The notes below the pieces were generated by a model. It had not been told where the DNA came from, searched no databases, and saw only the letters and a list, made by a program, of their open reading frames with translations. Positions 8,655 through 16,824 of a DNA stretch of 64,000 bases are shown piece by piece. The DNA lies in contig NZ_JNZZ01000011.1 of NCBI RefSeq assembly GCF_000717645.1, positions 62,001 through 126,000 on the forward strand. Reading direction: 5' to 3'. Numbering within the stretch: position 1 is the stretch's first letter; the number at the start of each line of letters is the position of its first letter. The stretch comes from Streptomyces californicus (lineage in GTDB: Bacteria; Actinomycetota; Actinomycetes; Streptomycetales; Streptomycetaceae). Both the position numbers and the translations under genes were made by a program.

Positions 8655-9182
8655 ATGGGGACGAATGGATCGACGATGCTCGAGCCGTTACGGCAGGGGC
8701 TTCCCCCCACCGACCCCTCAGGGGTTGCCGGATCGGCCTCCTGCGCCCTGCCCGCACGTTACGAAGCGGTCGGCGGAGCACGGAAGTTCACCCGGTCGAC
8801 CCTGGAGCGGTGGGAGCTGGGCGACCGTTTCGACGATGTCGCGCTGGTGGTCTCCGAACTCGTCACCAACGCGCTGCGCCACGCCCTGCCCGGCGACGGC
8901 TGCCAGGACTTCCCCGATCCGCCCGTGCGCCTGCATCTGATGCGGTGGGCCTCGCGGCTGGTGTGCGCGGTGCGCGATCCCAGTCCGGAGAGTCCGGTGG
9001 CGGGCGAGGCGGAGGATTCGGCCGAATCGGGCCGCGGGCTGTTCCTGGTGGAATGCGTCAGCGACAGCTGGGGCTGGCACCCGTCCCCCCTGCCGCTCGG
9101 AGAACTGCCGCAGGGACCGCTGTTCGGCAAAGTGGTCTGGGCACTTTTCCGGCTGCCGGAAAAGGCGGAAGCGGACCTGTGA
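8655..9182 (+). CDS. RsbW-like ATP-binding regulator (HATPase_c_2)
   Basis: This 175-residue protein has a GHKL ATP-binding fold of the anti-sigma factor type. The N box is VVSELVTNALRHA and the G box is ESGRGLFLVE, with an aromatic C-terminal strand (VVWALFRLP). Such stand-alone domains act as serine kinases or anti-sigma factors in Streptomyces, and often sit in XRE/DUF397 clusters as here. I chose the ATG at 8655 because GGGAG lies eight bases upstream; the ATG at 8676 is possible. The gene is divergent from the XRE gene and convergent with DUF397, with a bidirectional hairpin right after its stop. Confidence 0.88.
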   Translation: MGTNGSTMLEPLRQGLPPTDPSGVAGSASCALPARYEAVGGARKFTRSTLERWELGDRFDDVALVVSELVTNALRHALPGDGCQDFPDPPVRLHLMRWASRLVCAVRDPSPESPVAGEAEDSAESGRGLFLVECVSDSWGWHPSPLPLGELPQGPLFGKVVWALFRLPEKAEADL

Positions 9183-9221
9183 GATCACCGCTCCGGTCCC
9201 TCGCGGGCCGGAGCGGTGATC
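9183..9221. terminator. Bidirectional terminator hairpin
   Basis: GATCACCGCTCCGG (9183-9196) pairs perfectly with CCGGAGCGGTGATC (9208-9221) around an 11-base loop. It starts directly after the ATPase stop and overlaps the DUF397 stop on the other strand, so it can end both convergent transcripts. Confidence 0.85.
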
Positions 9222-9483
9222 AGGCGCCGGCGGCGAGGTGGTCGAACTCACCGTCCTTGACGCCCAGCAGCAGCGCCTCGATCTCCGCGGGCGTATAGAC
9301 GAGGGCGGGCCCGTCGGGATGGCGGGAGTTCCGCATCGCCACATCCCCTCCGGGCAGCCGCGCGAACTCCACGCACGATCCCTGGGAGTTGCTGTGCCTG
9401 CTCTTCTGCCATACGACTCCGCGAAGCTCTGTGGCCGCCATGCCGTTGTACACGTCGTGCACAGGACGCTCCCCGAGATTCAA
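9220..9483 (-). CDS. DUF397 protein, likely partner of the XRE(DUF5753) regulator
   Basis: This 87-residue acidic protein matches the DUF397 domain: VVWQKSRHSNSQGSCVEFARLPGGDVAMRNSRHPDGPALVYTPAEI, with the typical WxKSxxSxxxGxCVE start, the RDS/RNS motif and FTPAE-like end. DUF397 proteins are small partners of XRE/DUF5753 regulators; some pairs (Scr1/Scr2 type) have been proposed to behave like toxin-antitoxin or regulator-modulator pairs. Here the gene is about 0.9 kb from the XRE gene, with the ATPase gene between. The start at 9483 could be shortened to the Met at residue 15, giving the usual 70-75 residue form. It is reliably a real gene. Confidence 0.88.
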   Translation of the reverse strand: MNLGERPVHDVYNGMAATELRGVVWQKSRHSNSQGSCVEFARLPGGDVAMRNSRHPDGPALVYTPAEIEALLLGVKDGEFDHLAAGA

Positions 9484-9717
9484 GGTGCAGGTGTCAACTA
9501 GCTCGGATCATAGCTCTGTTCATATGCCTATGCATGAGCAGATGCACGTGCACGGCGGGTGTTGCTTCGATTACATACTTTCCGTCACCGGCCGCGCCCT
9601 CCCGGAAGAGAGACGAACGGCACGCCGAATTCGCTCCCGCTTACCGGAGTTGAACCGTACGGGCCTTGGTAACGTGGCGCGGTCTTTCGTCCGGGAATCA
9701 GCAAGGGGGAACTCCAC
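9484..9717. promoter_or_regulatory. Divergent promoter region, DUF397 gene and lipoprotein gene
   Basis: This AT-richer 234-base region contains GCAGATGCACGTGCACG at 9538-9554, the exact inverted copy of the motif at 8508-8524, preceded by ATATGCCTATGCATGAGC. A good ribosome site (AAGGGGGA) for the lipoprotein gene lies at its right end. Confidence 0.55.
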
Positions 9718-10233
9718 GTGACCAGGTCTCTACGCAGCGGCGCCCTCACGATCGCCGCGCTGACCGCCTCGTTCGCGCTGGCCGCGTGCGGTGGCGACGA
9801 CGGCGGCGACACGGCGAAGGGGTCCGGCACGGACGCCTCGGCGAGCGCCACCCCCTCCGCCGACGGCTCCGGACAGCCCGCCGGGGGCGGCGCGACGGAC
9901 ACCGCGGCGCTGGAGGGCACCTGGACCGGACTGACGGACGGCAAGAACGTCACCCTCTCCGTCACCTCCGGCAAGGCCGTCGTCGTCGCCGACCGGTCCG
10001 TGTGCCACGGCGACGTGAAGGACATGGGCGGCGAGCCGATGTTCGCGCTGTCGTGCAAGGGCGGGTCCGACCGCACGATGGGCGCGATCGAGTCGGTCGA
10101 CGCGAAGAAGCTGGTCGTCTCGTGGGACGGCGGCCCGAAGGACAGCCTCGTCAGGGCCGAGGCGGGCAAGCTGCCGAGCGGGATGCCCTCGCTCCCCGAC
10201 GTGTCCGGCCTGCCGGAGGTCCCGGCGCCGTAG
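9718..10233 (+). CDS. Small secreted lipoprotein of unknown function
   Basis: This 171-residue protein has a lipoprotein signal peptide: basic MTRSLRSG, a hydrophobic stretch, and lipobox LAAC at about residue 24. A disordered Gly/Ser/Asp/Pro linker (about 25-60) follows. The folded part (about 62-145) begins LEGTWTGLTDGKNVTLSVTSGKAVVVAD and has a conserved-looking Cys pair (VCHGDV and ALSCKGG), which may form a disulfide. The C-terminus is Pro-rich. It should be anchored on the outer face of the membrane. The GTG start follows AAGGGGGA with suitable spacing. I do not recognise a named family beyond similar actinobacterial lipoproteins, and no neighbour suggests a function. Confidence 0.85.
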   Translation: MTRSLRSGALTIAALTASFALAACGGDDGGDTAKGSGTDASASATPSADGSGQPAGGGATDTAALEGTWTGLTDGKNVTLSVTSGKAVVVADRSVCHGDVKDMGGEPMFALSCKGGSDRTMGAIESVDAKKLVVSWDGGPKDSLVRAEAGKLPSGMPSLPDVSGLPEVPAP

Positions 10234-10441
10234 CCCGGCCGCGCGCACCGCCGTGGCGCGGGCGCGCGCCGCTGTAGCCCTGCCGCGCGCCGCCGTAGCC
10301 CGGCGGCAGCCCTCGCCGTGACCCGGCCGCGTCCATCGCCGCAGGGGTACGCGCCCCTCGCCGCACGGAAGCCGGAGCGGAAGCCGCTACGGAGCGGGGC
10401 GCGCCGCGCCTCCGTACCGGCCGCGCCCCCGCCGCGCGCGG

Positions 10442-12568
10442 TCAGCTCTCGGCGAGGGTGCTGCTGACGCGGGTGGAGCCGCCGCGCTCGTCCAGGGCGC
10501 GGGTGAACTCCTCCAGCGCCTCCAGCAGCAACGCCGCGCCCCGGCGCACCACCGGGTCGCCCACCGGGCTCGTGCCGTCCTCCGTCGGCGTCGGCACATC
10601 CCAGTGGGCCACCGCGTCCACCACCGGCTGCCAGTCGGGCAGCCGCCGCTCCCGTACCGCCCTGGCGGCCTTCTCCGTCGAGTCGCGCAGCGCCTCGGCC
10701 AACCGGGCCGCGCCCGGCACCGGATCGGCCGACCTGGCCGGCAGATGGGCCTCCAGGACCATCGCGGACCGGCCGAGCTGGGCCAGCGCGTGCTGGGCGT
10801 CGGTGGCGGCGGCCCGCGAGATGCCCCGGTGGCGCACCGGTTCGTGCTGGGCGGTCGCCAACGCCTCCTGCCACGCCACCCGGGCCTCCCGGGTGGCGAT
10901 CAGCGCGTCCCGGACGTCCACCGCGTCCCGGGCCGCGGGGTCCGCGTACCGGTCGACGACCGCCGCCGCGTACCGCCCGTCCGCCACCAGCCACTCCGCC
11001 AGCCGGTTGCGCAGCCGGGGCGTCTCCCACGCCGGGTAGACGGCGTACGAGACCATCGCGAGGAGCCCGCCGGCCAGCGTCAGCACGATGCGTTCGGTGA
11101 CGGTCTGGGACCAGTCGTCGCCGGCCATGCCGAGCAGGAAGACGACGTAGGCGGAGACGCAGACCTGGCCGACCGCGTAACCGGTGCGCATCAGCAGGTA
11201 CATCAGCCCGGCGCAGACGACCGCGAGCAGCGCGGAGAGCCGGGCCCCGGGATGGGCGGTCTGCACGATCGCGGTGGCCAGCCCGACGCCGATCAGGGTG
11301 CCGCCGAACCGCCCGGCCGCCCGGGAGTACGTCTGCGAGAACTCCGGCCGCATCACCATCACGGCGGTCATCGGGGCCCAGTAGCCGTGGCCGAGGGGGA
11401 CGGCCTCGCCCACGAAGTAGCCGGAGACGGCGACCACCGCGACCCGGATCGCATGCCGCAGGACCGGCGAGCCGTGGTGCAGCTCGCGCCGCATGGAGGC
11501 CAGCACCACCGGGACCAGCTTCAGCAGCGTGGGCCGCTGGCGGGTGTCCGGGGCGAGGTCGGTGGGGATGCCGCTGTCGGTGCCGGTGCCCTCCGCGATC
11601 TCCAGGACGTCGTCGAGCAGGGCGGCCAGCCGGTCGGCGGCGCGGCGGGCGGGGCCGACGAGGATCACGTCGTTGTCGGGGGTCTTCAGCACCCCCAGGT
11701 CGGTGGCGGAGAGATGGACGGGCTCGCCGGTCCGCACCGCGCGCGCGGCGGCGTCCAGCACCGACCCGGCCGCGCCCAGCAGCTCGTTCACCCACAGCCG
11801 CTCCAGCCCGTCGCCCGGCACCCCCATCGCCGGGTCCGCGAGCGAGGCCAGCACCGGGCGCAGCCGCTCGGCCACGCCCCGGGCCCCGTGCAGTTCGGCG
11901 GGGCGGCGGCGGGCCTGGCGCGGGGTGACGGCGGCGGCGCTGCGGGCGGTCATCAGGGGCAGCGGGTCGAAGGGGGCGACCGGGTCGTGGCGCAGCCGGC
12001 GGGCGTAGTCGGCCTCGGCGGCCAGGGCGTCGGCGAGCGCGTCCCGTTGCGCGCCCCAGCGGCGGACCGGGAAGAGGACGATGAGCGCCGCCTGCACCAC
12101 CCCGCCGATGGCGATCATCCCGGCGTGCGCGGCGGCGTCCGCCACCGAGGTGGGCAGGGTGATCGTCACGAGCATGATGGCCACGTTGGACGCGGCGATG
12201 ATGCCGCCCGTGGGCCCCGCCGCCCAGGCGAGGCCGGCGAGGAAGGTCCAGACGCCGAGCAGGCAGAGGAAGAGCACGACGTGCGCGCCGCTGACGTAGC
12301 CGACGAACGTGGAGACGGCGAGGCTCACGCCGGAGACCAGGGCGAGGACGGGGCGCGGGCGCCAACTGCGCTGGAAGGTGGCGATGGCCGCCTGGAACGC
12401 GCCGAACGCGGAGCTCGCCGCGATCTCCGGACCGAACAGCACGAGGCTGGTGCCGATGACGAGGGCCAGACCGGCCGCACCGCGGAACGCGATGAGGGGT
12501 TCCAGCCTCTGCCGCTCGATCTCCAGCCCCGAGCGGGCGGTGTCTTTCAGCGCCCGGACCCAGCTCAT
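10442..12568 (-). CDS. FUSC-family integral membrane protein (aromatic acid exporter-like)
   Basis: This 708-residue membrane protein has two membrane bundles of about five to six segments each (residues 30-165 and about 370-500), each followed by a long soluble helical region. This is the FUSC/YccS architecture of predicted efflux proteins for aromatic acids. Diagnostic stretches are FGAFQAAIATFQRSW, GGIIAASNVAIMLVTITLP in the first half and HGYWAPMTAVMVMRPEFSQTYSRAAGRFGGTLIGV in the second, the usual FUSC signature. The C-terminal 200 residues are a helical cytoplasmic domain. A TAGGGT -10 element (12575-12580) sits six bases before the ATG with no Shine-Dalgarno sequence, so the transcript is probably leaderless. 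The substrate is unknown. Confidence 0.88.
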   Translation of the reverse strand: MSWVRALKDTARSGLEIERQRLEPLIAFRGAAGLALVIGTSLVLFGPEIAASSAFGAFQAAIATFQRSWRPRPVLALVSGVSLAVSTFVGYVSGAHVVLFLCLLGVWTFLAGLAWAAGPTGGIIAASNVAIMLVTITLPTSVADAAAHAGMIAIGGVVQAALIVLFPVRRWGAQRDALADALAAEADYARRLRHDPVAPFDPLPLMTARSAAAVTPRQARRRPAELHGARGVAERLRPVLASLADPAMGVPGDGLERLWVNELLGAAGSVLDAAARAVRTGEPVHLSATDLGVLKTPDNDVILVGPARRAADRLAALLDDVLEIAEGTGTDSGIPTDLAPDTRQRPTLLKLVPVVLASMRRELHHGSPVLRHAIRVAVVAVSGYFVGEAVPLGHGYWAPMTAVMVMRPEFSQTYSRAAGRFGGTLIGVGLATAIVQTAHPGARLSALLAVVCAGLMYLLMRTGYAVGQVCVSAYVVFLLGMAGDDWSQTVTERIVLTLAGGLLAMVSYAVYPAWETPRLRNRLAEWLVADGRYAAAVVDRYADPAARDAVDVRDALIATREARVAWQEALATAQHEPVRHRGISRAAATDAQHALAQLGRSAMVLEAHLPARSADPVPGAARLAEALRDSTEKAARAVRERRLPDWQPVVDAVAHWDVPTPTEDGTSPVGDPVVRRGAALLLEALEEFTRALDERGGSTRVSSTLAES

Positions 12569-12604
12569 GCGCCGACCCTATCCGCAAAGTGCGACAAGCC
12601 CGAC

Positions 12605-13780
12605 CTACGCCATGATTTCGCCGTCGGGTCCCCGCCGTGCGCCGCCGGGGCCGCGCACGCGGGCCCGGTCGGCGGCCTCGGTGCCGTGGTTCCAGCCGTC
12701 CAGGTCACAGACCCCGCGCAGCCGGGTGGTCGTGGTCCTCGGGAACATCCGCTCGGCGGTGTCGGCGACCGCGACGTCCCGGGCGGCGAGCACGGGAAGC
12801 AGCCCGCCGCCCCCGTCCGCGCTGGTGTCCGCCTCCGCCGTGATCCGGTGCGCGTCGGCGGCGAGCCGGCCGCCGAGCCGTTGCGCGTACCCCATCCAGA
12901 ACGCCTGCCGGAAGGTCTTGGTCCGCTTACGGCCTCCGGCGCGCTGGCCGGCCTCCGACCGGGTCATCGCGGTCGTGCCCTGGACCAGGAGCGAGGTGAA
13001 GAGCAGCTCGACGGCGTCCAGGTCCGGCTCGAAGCCGACGACCGTGGAGAAGCCGAGGTCCTCGTTCCACACGGCCCGGCAGCGGTTGGCGGAGGCGACG
13101 GCGTCGAGCAGGACCGCCTTGGCGCCCTCGTACGGGGGCTCCACCCCGATCCGGCAGGCGCCCGGCGTCTCGCGACTGTGCGTACGGGCGGCGAGCAGGG
13201 CCTCGTCGATGGTGTGCCGGGCCATCAGCTCCTGCGCCTTGGTGGTCAGCGCCTCGGCCTCCTCCGGGAAGCCGGTCGCCTCCGCCTTCGCCAGCAGCGC
13301 CCGGATCCGGGTGAGCATGCGGGGCTCGTCGGCGGCGGGCGGGCGGTGCGGGTCGGCGGCGGCCCCGGGCGGCGGCCCCGCGGGTTCGATCGCGGGCAGC
13401 CGCAGCAGCACCCGGTACAGCTCCAGCAGGTCGCCCGCGTACCCGAACCGGTCGGGCCGGTTCCGCTCCACCGGCGGCGGCAGCTCGGCGAGCTGGCGGC
13501 GCCAGCGGGGCGGCAGCTCGGCGTACCGGGCGGTCTCGGCGGCGATCAGGGTGGCGGCCAGCGCGGCGCGCCGCTCGTCCAGCTCCCGGCGGACGTACCG
13601 GACCAGGTCGGCGGGGTGCCAGCCCCGCTCCCACGCCCGGCGGACGAACTCCTCGCCGCGCCGGTGCGCCTCCGCGTCGGCGTCGGGTGAGGCGGCGAGG
13701 AGGGACGCGCCGGTGTCGAGGGCGGCGTCGCCCTCCGCGTAGAGGGCCGCCGCGCAGGCCCGGTCGATCACGGATTCCAT
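12605..13780 (-). CDS. DUF2786 domain-containing protein
   Basis: This 391-residue cytoplasmic protein has a central DUF2786 segment (LTRIRALLAKAEATGFPEEAEALTTKAQELMARHTIDEALL, about residues 153-195). A longer C-terminal domain of the kind usually found with it follows (CRAVWNEDLGFSTVVGFEPDLDAVELLFTSLLVQ and FRQAFWMGYAQRLGGRL). The N-terminal 130 residues are helical and hold a WERGWHPADLVRYVRRE stretch seen in actinobacterial members. The function of DUF2786 is unknown. A -10-like TACCCT lies seven bases before the ATG without a Shine-Dalgarno sequence, consistent with a leaderless mRNA. It is divergent from the polymerase-like gene across a repeat-filled gap. Confidence 0.88.
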   Translation of the reverse strand: MESVIDRACAAALYAEGDAALDTGASLLAASPDADAEAHRRGEEFVRRAWERGWHPADLVRYVRRELDERRAALAATLIAAETARYAELPPRWRRQLAELPPPVERNRPDRFGYAGDLLELYRVLLRLPAIEPAGPPPGAAADPHRPPAADEPRMLTRIRALLAKAEATGFPEEAEALTTKAQELMARHTIDEALLAARTHSRETPGACRIGVEPPYEGAKAVLLDAVASANRCRAVWNEDLGFSTVVGFEPDLDAVELLFTSLLVQGTTAMTRSEAGQRAGGRKRTKTFRQAFWMGYAQRLGGRLAADAHRITAEADTSADGGGGLLPVLAARDVAVADTAERMFPRTTTTRLRGVCDLDGWNHGTEAADRARVRGPGGARRGPDGEIMA

Positions 13781-13853
13781 CCGGCCAAGGGTAGGCGGGC
13801 GACCGGGGCCGGCGCGGGGCCCGCTGCCGGACGCTCGCCGACCCGGCTCCGGC

Positions 13854-14004
13854 GGCGGGTCGCGGGGCGGTGGGCGCCGCCCCGGTTGCCGCAGCGGCGG
13901 GTCGCGGGGCGGTGGGCGCCGACCCGGCCTCGGCGGCGGGGCGCGGAGCGGCGGTCGCCGGCCCGGTCGCTGCGGCGGCGGGTCGCGGGGCGGTGTCAGT
14001 GGCG
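13854..14004. repeat. Four-copy 39-42 bp minisatellite in a divergent promoter
   Basis: Copies begin at 13854, 13896, 13935 and 13977, each starting GGCGGGTCGCGGGGCGGTG or a close variant; the last is partial. Unit lengths are 42, 39 and 42, all multiples of three. The array fills most of the gap between the DUF2786 and polymerase-like genes and ends about 20 bases before the polymerase start. Confidence 0.8.
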
Positions 14005-14022
14005 GGTGCCAGACTCGCACCC

Positions 14023-15717
14023 ATGACCGAACGGTGGGCGGTGGCGGCCGTGGACGGGGGCGGGGCGCTGCTCGCCCCGCTGGCACGGGACGGCACGCCC
14101 GCCGGCCCGGTCGTCGCCGAGCCCGATCTGGCCGAGGCGGTGCGCTCCCGTCCGGACGTGGTGCGCTGGGTGTGGCGCTCGACCGCCGAGATCTACCCCC
14201 GGCTGCTGGCCGCCGGCGTCCGCGTCGAGCGGTGCTACGACATCGAGTGCGCCGAGCTGCTGCTGCTCGGCCACGCCGGGCGGCTCGGCGAGCCCCGGTC
14301 GGCCGCCGCCGCGCTGGCCCGGCTGGACCGCGCGCCGGTGCCGCCCGACCCGCCCGCCCGGTCCGCCGCACCGGGCGCGCAGTCCTCCCTCTTCGAGCCG
14401 TCGTCCGGCCCCGGAGTGCCGTTCGACGGTCTCCTGCGCGTCTACGCGGACCAACTGCGCCGGCACGATACGGCGGAGCACCCGGACCGGATGCGGCTGC
14501 TGACCGCGTCGGAGTCGGCGGGGATGCTGGTGGCCGCAGAGATGCACCGGGACGGGCTGCCCTGGCGCGCCGACGTCCACCGGGAGCTGCTGGACGGGCT
14601 GCTGGGCGAGCGGTACGCGGGCGGCGGCGAGCCCCGCCGGCTGGCCGAGCTGGCGGACCGGGTGTCGGAGGCGTTCGGCCGGCGCGTCCGCCCCGATCTG
14701 CCCGCCGACGTGGTGAAGGCGTTCGCGCGGGCGGGCGTCCCGGTGAAGTCGACCCGGCGGTGGGAGCTGGAGGGGCTGGACCATCCGGCGGTCGAACCGC
14801 TGATCGCGTACAAGAAGCTCTACCGGATCTGGACCGCGCACGGCTGGTCGTGGCTCCAGGACTGGGTGCGCGAGGGCCGCTTCCGCCCGGAGTACCAGCC
14901 GGGCGGCACGGTCAGCGGCCGGTGGACGACCAACGGCGGCGGGGCCCTCCAGATCCCCAAGGTGATCCGGCAGGCCGTCGTCGCCGACGACGGGTGGCGG
15001 CTCGTCGTGGCCGACGCCGACCAGATGGAGCCCCGGGTGCTGGCGGCGATCTCCCGCGACCGGGGGCTGATGGAGGTGGCCGGCCACGACGGCGACCTCT
15101 ACAAGGCGCTGTCGGACCGGGCGTTCTCCGGCGACCGGGAGCACGCCAAGCTGGCGCTGCTCGGGGCGGTCTACGGCCAGACCTCCGGGGACGGCCTCAA
15201 GAACCTGGCCGCGCTGCGCCGCCGCTTCCCGCTGGCCGTCGCGTACGTGGACGACGCGGCGCGGGCGGGCGAGGAGGGGCGCGTCGTACGGACGTGGCTC
15301 GGCCGCACCAGCCCGCCGGTCGTCTCGGCGGGCCAGGACGAGGAGGCGGGCATCCCCCAGGAGGACCCGGAGGGGGCGTCGGAGGCCGGGGGTCCGGGGG
15401 CCGGCTCCGGCGGCGGTACGGCGCGGGCCCGGGGGCGCTTCACCCGTAACTTCGTGGTGCAGGGCAGCGCGGCCGACTGGGCGCTGCTGCTCCTGGCCGG
15501 ACTGCGCCGGTCGCTCCACGAGCAGGGGCTGCGGGCCCGGCTGGTCTTCTTCCAGCACGACGAGGTGATCGTGCACTGCCCGGCCGAGGAGGCCGCCGCC
15601 GCCGTCGAGGCAATCCGCGCGGCCGGCGAGCTGGCCGGGCGGACCGCCTTCGGAGAGACGCCGGTGCGGTTCCCCTTCACGGTGGCGGTGGTCGAGCGGT
15701 ACGCGGACGCGAAGTGA
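14023..15717 (+). CDS. DNA polymerase I-like protein (family A, no 5'-nuclease domain)
   Basis: This 564-residue family A polymerase homologue is annotated in relatives as bifunctional 3'-5' exonuclease/DNA polymerase. The polymerase part (about 190-560) has motif A LVVADADQMEPRVLAAIS, motif B AKLALLGAVYGQTSG (a variant of the RxxxKxxxFGxxYG helix) and motif C FFQHDEVIVHCP. The N-terminal 130 residues occupy the exonuclease position, but the DxE metal site is not visible, so proofreading is doubtful. An insertion rich in Gly/Glu (about 435-470, after GRTSPPVVSAG) is unusual. The ATG at 14023 begins the family sequence MTERWAVAAV. Chromosomal polA is normally much longer, so this is an accessory polymerase. 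Confidence 0.9.
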   Translation: MTERWAVAAVDGGGALLAPLARDGTPAGPVVAEPDLAEAVRSRPDVVRWVWRSTAEIYPRLLAAGVRVERCYDIECAELLLLGHAGRLGEPRSAAAALARLDRAPVPPDPPARSAAPGAQSSLFEPSSGPGVPFDGLLRVYADQLRRHDTAEHPDRMRLLTASESAGMLVAAEMHRDGLPWRADVHRELLDGLLGERYAGGGEPRRLAELADRVSEAFGRRVRPDLPADVVKAFARAGVPVKSTRRWELEGLDHPAVEPLIAYKKLYRIWTAHGWSWLQDWVREGRFRPEYQPGGTVSGRWTTNGGGALQIPKVIRQAVVADDGWRLVVADADQMEPRVLAAISRDRGLMEVAGHDGDLYKALSDRAFSGDREHAKLALLGAVYGQTSGDGLKNLAALRRRFPLAVAYVDDAARAGEEGRVVRTWLGRTSPPVVSAGQDEEAGIPQEDPEGASEAGGPGAGSGGGTARARGRFTRNFVVQGSAADWALLLLAGLRRSLHEQGLRARLVFFQHDEVIVHCPAEEAAAAVEAIRAAGELAGRTAFGETPVRFPFTVAVVERYADAK

Positions 15718-15777
15718 CCGTGTCCATGGCCATACCCCTGTCCGTGCGGAAGCGCCCCGCTCACGCGGCGTGGAGAA

Positions 15778-15815
15778 GCGCCCCGTTCACGCGCCGGACG
15801 GCGTGAACGGGGCGC
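15778..15815. terminator. Bidirectional terminator hairpin
   Basis: GCGCCCCGTTCACGC (15778-15792) pairs perfectly with GCGTGAACGGGGCGC (15801-15815) around an 8-base loop. It lies between the convergent polymerase-like and dioxygenase genes. Confidence 0.82.
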
Positions 15816-15845
15816 GGGCGGTGGTGCGCTCGCTGTCTCTCCCGT

Positions 15846-16721
15846 CTACCCGCGTTCCCACAACGCGGGGACGTTGGGCGGCTCCCAGCCGGAGATGGCC
15901 TGGTGCGCCTGCAGACAGCGGTAGGCGACCCCGCCGTAGGTCACGCGGTCGCCCGCGCGGTAGGAGGTGCCGGAGGCCCAGCTGGTCCCCGGCTCGGTGG
16001 GCGGCTTGGTGGGCGGTTCGGACGGCCCGGGCGTCTGGGCGACGTCCAGGACGAAGTCGAAGGAGCCCTGCCGACCGTTGCCGACGTTCCGGACGTTCAT
16101 CAGCAGCTCCGGGTCGAACAGCGCGTCGGTGTTGTTGCGCGGCTCGTTCGGGAAGTACAGCTGCGTGGTGAGGATGCGTCCGCCGGGCGCCTGCGCCTTC
16201 ACGTGGATGTGGCGCGTACGGCCCGGGTAGAGGCCCGGCACGATCGTGGTGAGGCTGAACGAGCCGTCGGCCGCCGTGTACTGGTGGCCCCGGAAGTTGA
16301 ACTGGGCCATGTCGTACGACCCGTTCGTGTCCGCCTGCCAGAAGTCGAGCAGCGCTCCGGAGATGGGGCGGCAGGAGCGGCCGAAGACGTACCCGCTCAC
16401 GGTGAGCGGGACGCCCGGCGTGCTCGGGGTCACCAGGCTGGTGCGGCGGGGCGAGTTGGGCTTGAAGTACGGCCCCTCCATCTGCGGCGGCGTCGGGTCG
16501 TCGCCGTCGTCGCACTCCGGGGTGGGGGCCAGGGGCCCGTTCCCGGTGGAGGCGGCGTCCCGGGCGAGCGCGACGCCTCCTCCGGCGAGGAGGGGGGCCG
16601 CGCTCGCGACGAGCGCGGCCTTCAGGAGCCCCTTGCGGCTGATCTGCCGCCGCTCCCCCGGCGCCTCGTCGGAGGCGGCCGGGTCGTGGGGGGTGGAGTT
16701 GTTGTCCATTTGTGGGGTCAT
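15846..16721 (-). CDS. Secreted intradiol ring-cleavage dioxygenase with C-terminal CBM5/12-type domain
   Basis: This 291-residue exported enzyme should cleave catechol-type aromatics between the two hydroxyls using Fe(III). The four iron ligands are visible: Tyr85 in EGPYFKP, Tyr165 in GLYPGR, and His171 and His173 in RHIHVK. The N-terminus (ERRQISRKGLLKAALVASAAPLLAGGG) has a Tat-like basic motif and hydrophobic stretch. After a Pro/Thr linker, residues about 245-290 form a chitin/cellulose-binding module of the ChtBD3 type (WASGTSYRAGDRVTYGGVAYRCLQAH). A secreted dioxygenase with this layout (SACTE_2871) is known from Streptomyces sp. SirexAA-E. The adjacent protease gene carries the same module. 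Confidence 0.92.
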   Translation of the reverse strand: MTPQMDNNSTPHDPAASDEAPGERRQISRKGLLKAALVASAAPLLAGGGVALARDAASTGNGPLAPTPECDDGDDPTPPQMEGPYFKPNSPRRTSLVTPSTPGVPLTVSGYVFGRSCRPISGALLDFWQADTNGSYDMAQFNFRGHQYTAADGSFSLTTIVPGLYPGRTRHIHVKAQAPGGRILTTQLYFPNEPRNNTDALFDPELLMNVRNVGNGRQGSFDFVLDVAQTPGPSEPPTKPPTEPGTSWASGTSYRAGDRVTYGGVAYRCLQAHQAISGWEPPNVPALWERG

Positions 16722-16824
16722 GACGGTTTCCTCGGAGTCCTCGGGGGGCCTTCGCGCGGGGAGGCGGGAGGCGGGGAGGTTCAGGAGGTGCGGGTGCGGC
16801 CGGTCGGGATCCGCCGGACGTGTC

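Noticed and set aside
9585-12587. A 1000-codon minus-strand open frame over the FUSC gene region
   Set aside because: Low-complexity translation in another frame of the FUSC and lipoprotein genes; no recognisable domain.
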